This document shows positions 19,934 through 20,117 of a stretch of 20,117 nucleotides of DNA, one piece after another. Numbering within the stretch: position 1 is the first letter of the stretch; each line of letters begins with the position of its first letter. The position numbers and the translations under genes are program-made. The stretch spans positions 1 to 20,117 of the forward strand of contig JACKQL020000270.1 of assembly GCA_018296165.2 (NCBI GenBank). Reading direction: 5' to 3'. The notes beneath the pieces are model-generated. The model was not told the origin of the DNA. It saw nothing but the letters and a program-made list of their open reading frames with translations, and ran no database searches. The DNA comes from Termitomyces sp. T153 (taxonomy: Eukaryota; Basidiomycota; Agaricomycetes; Agaricales; Lyophyllaceae).

Positions 19934-20117
19934 AAGCATTCTGACTATGTAATCTTTTTGCCTGTCTCATGGTATGAGACCAGTGTATCATTGTTGACAT
20001 TGGACACCAAGAAAATGACAACAGGACATTGATGCTTGCTTTGATCCTAACATTAGATGCTACAAGTAGGTTGAATGCAGCAAAAGCTGAAGCAAATGAG
20101 TATTGAGAATGGCAGTT

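Larger units (their letters stand above)
18461..20117. other. CpG-poor repeat-bearing non-coding region
   Basis: By eye only about two CG dinucleotides remain after 18,460. It contains a diverged direct-repeat pair (18687-18793 and 19824-19933), an AAC microsatellite and a 148-bp tandem duplication. No protein similarity was recognised. It is probably an old, methylated transposon or repeat zone that continues past the window. Confidence 0.5.

Overview
The window looks like nuclear DNA of an agaricomycete (mushroom-forming) fungus. Genes carry many 45-80 nt spliceosomal introns with GT..AG ends and CTRAC-type branch sites. The main gene is a NACHT-WD40 NOD-like receptor of the kind expanded in Agaricomycetes. 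The repeat-rich flanks are almost free of CpG, as expected where cytosine methylation has acted on repeats. Genus cannot be told from the sequence.

Layout. (1) 1-1430 holds the decayed 3' part of a non-LTR (LINE) retrotransposon on the minus strand: RNase H tail, zinc-knuckle-like C-terminus, 3' hairpin and A-tail. (2) 1430-2460 is CpG-free non-coding DNA with a diverged direct repeat, one copy of which lies just past the receptor stop codon. (3) 2463-7594 (minus) is a complete NOD-like receptor gene that I could join from 8 exons into one 1584-residue frame: helical N-terminal region, NACHT NTPase, linker, 17 near-identical WD40 repeats and a conserved-looking tail. (4) 7595-10683 has normal CpG content and no gene I can support. 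(5) 10684-12584 (minus) is a complete 10-exon, 450-residue SAM-dependent O-methyltransferase, including exons of 12 and 14 nt. (6) 12585-16500 is mostly intergenic, with a 29-bp tandem repeat, one 140-codon hypothetical ORF and a possible remnant of a helical repeat protein. (7) 16568-17751 (plus) is an SFP1-like zinc-finger regulator with several probable introns. (8) 17752-20117 is non-coding and becomes CpG-poor and repeat-rich after about 18,460.

The three supported genes do not form an obvious pathway. The receptor would act in non-self recognition or programmed cell death, the methyltransferase in secondary metabolism (alone here, with no backbone enzyme), and the zinc-finger protein in the nucleus. 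The strongest unusual signals are: the sharp CpG-desert boundary inside intron 1 of the receptor; its homogenised WD40 array with variation confined to a few positions; the methyltransferase microexons and its displaced catalytic histidine; and the reading-frame changes in the SFP1-like gene. I found no convincing undescribed multi-gene system. All exon models are by-eye reconstructions.
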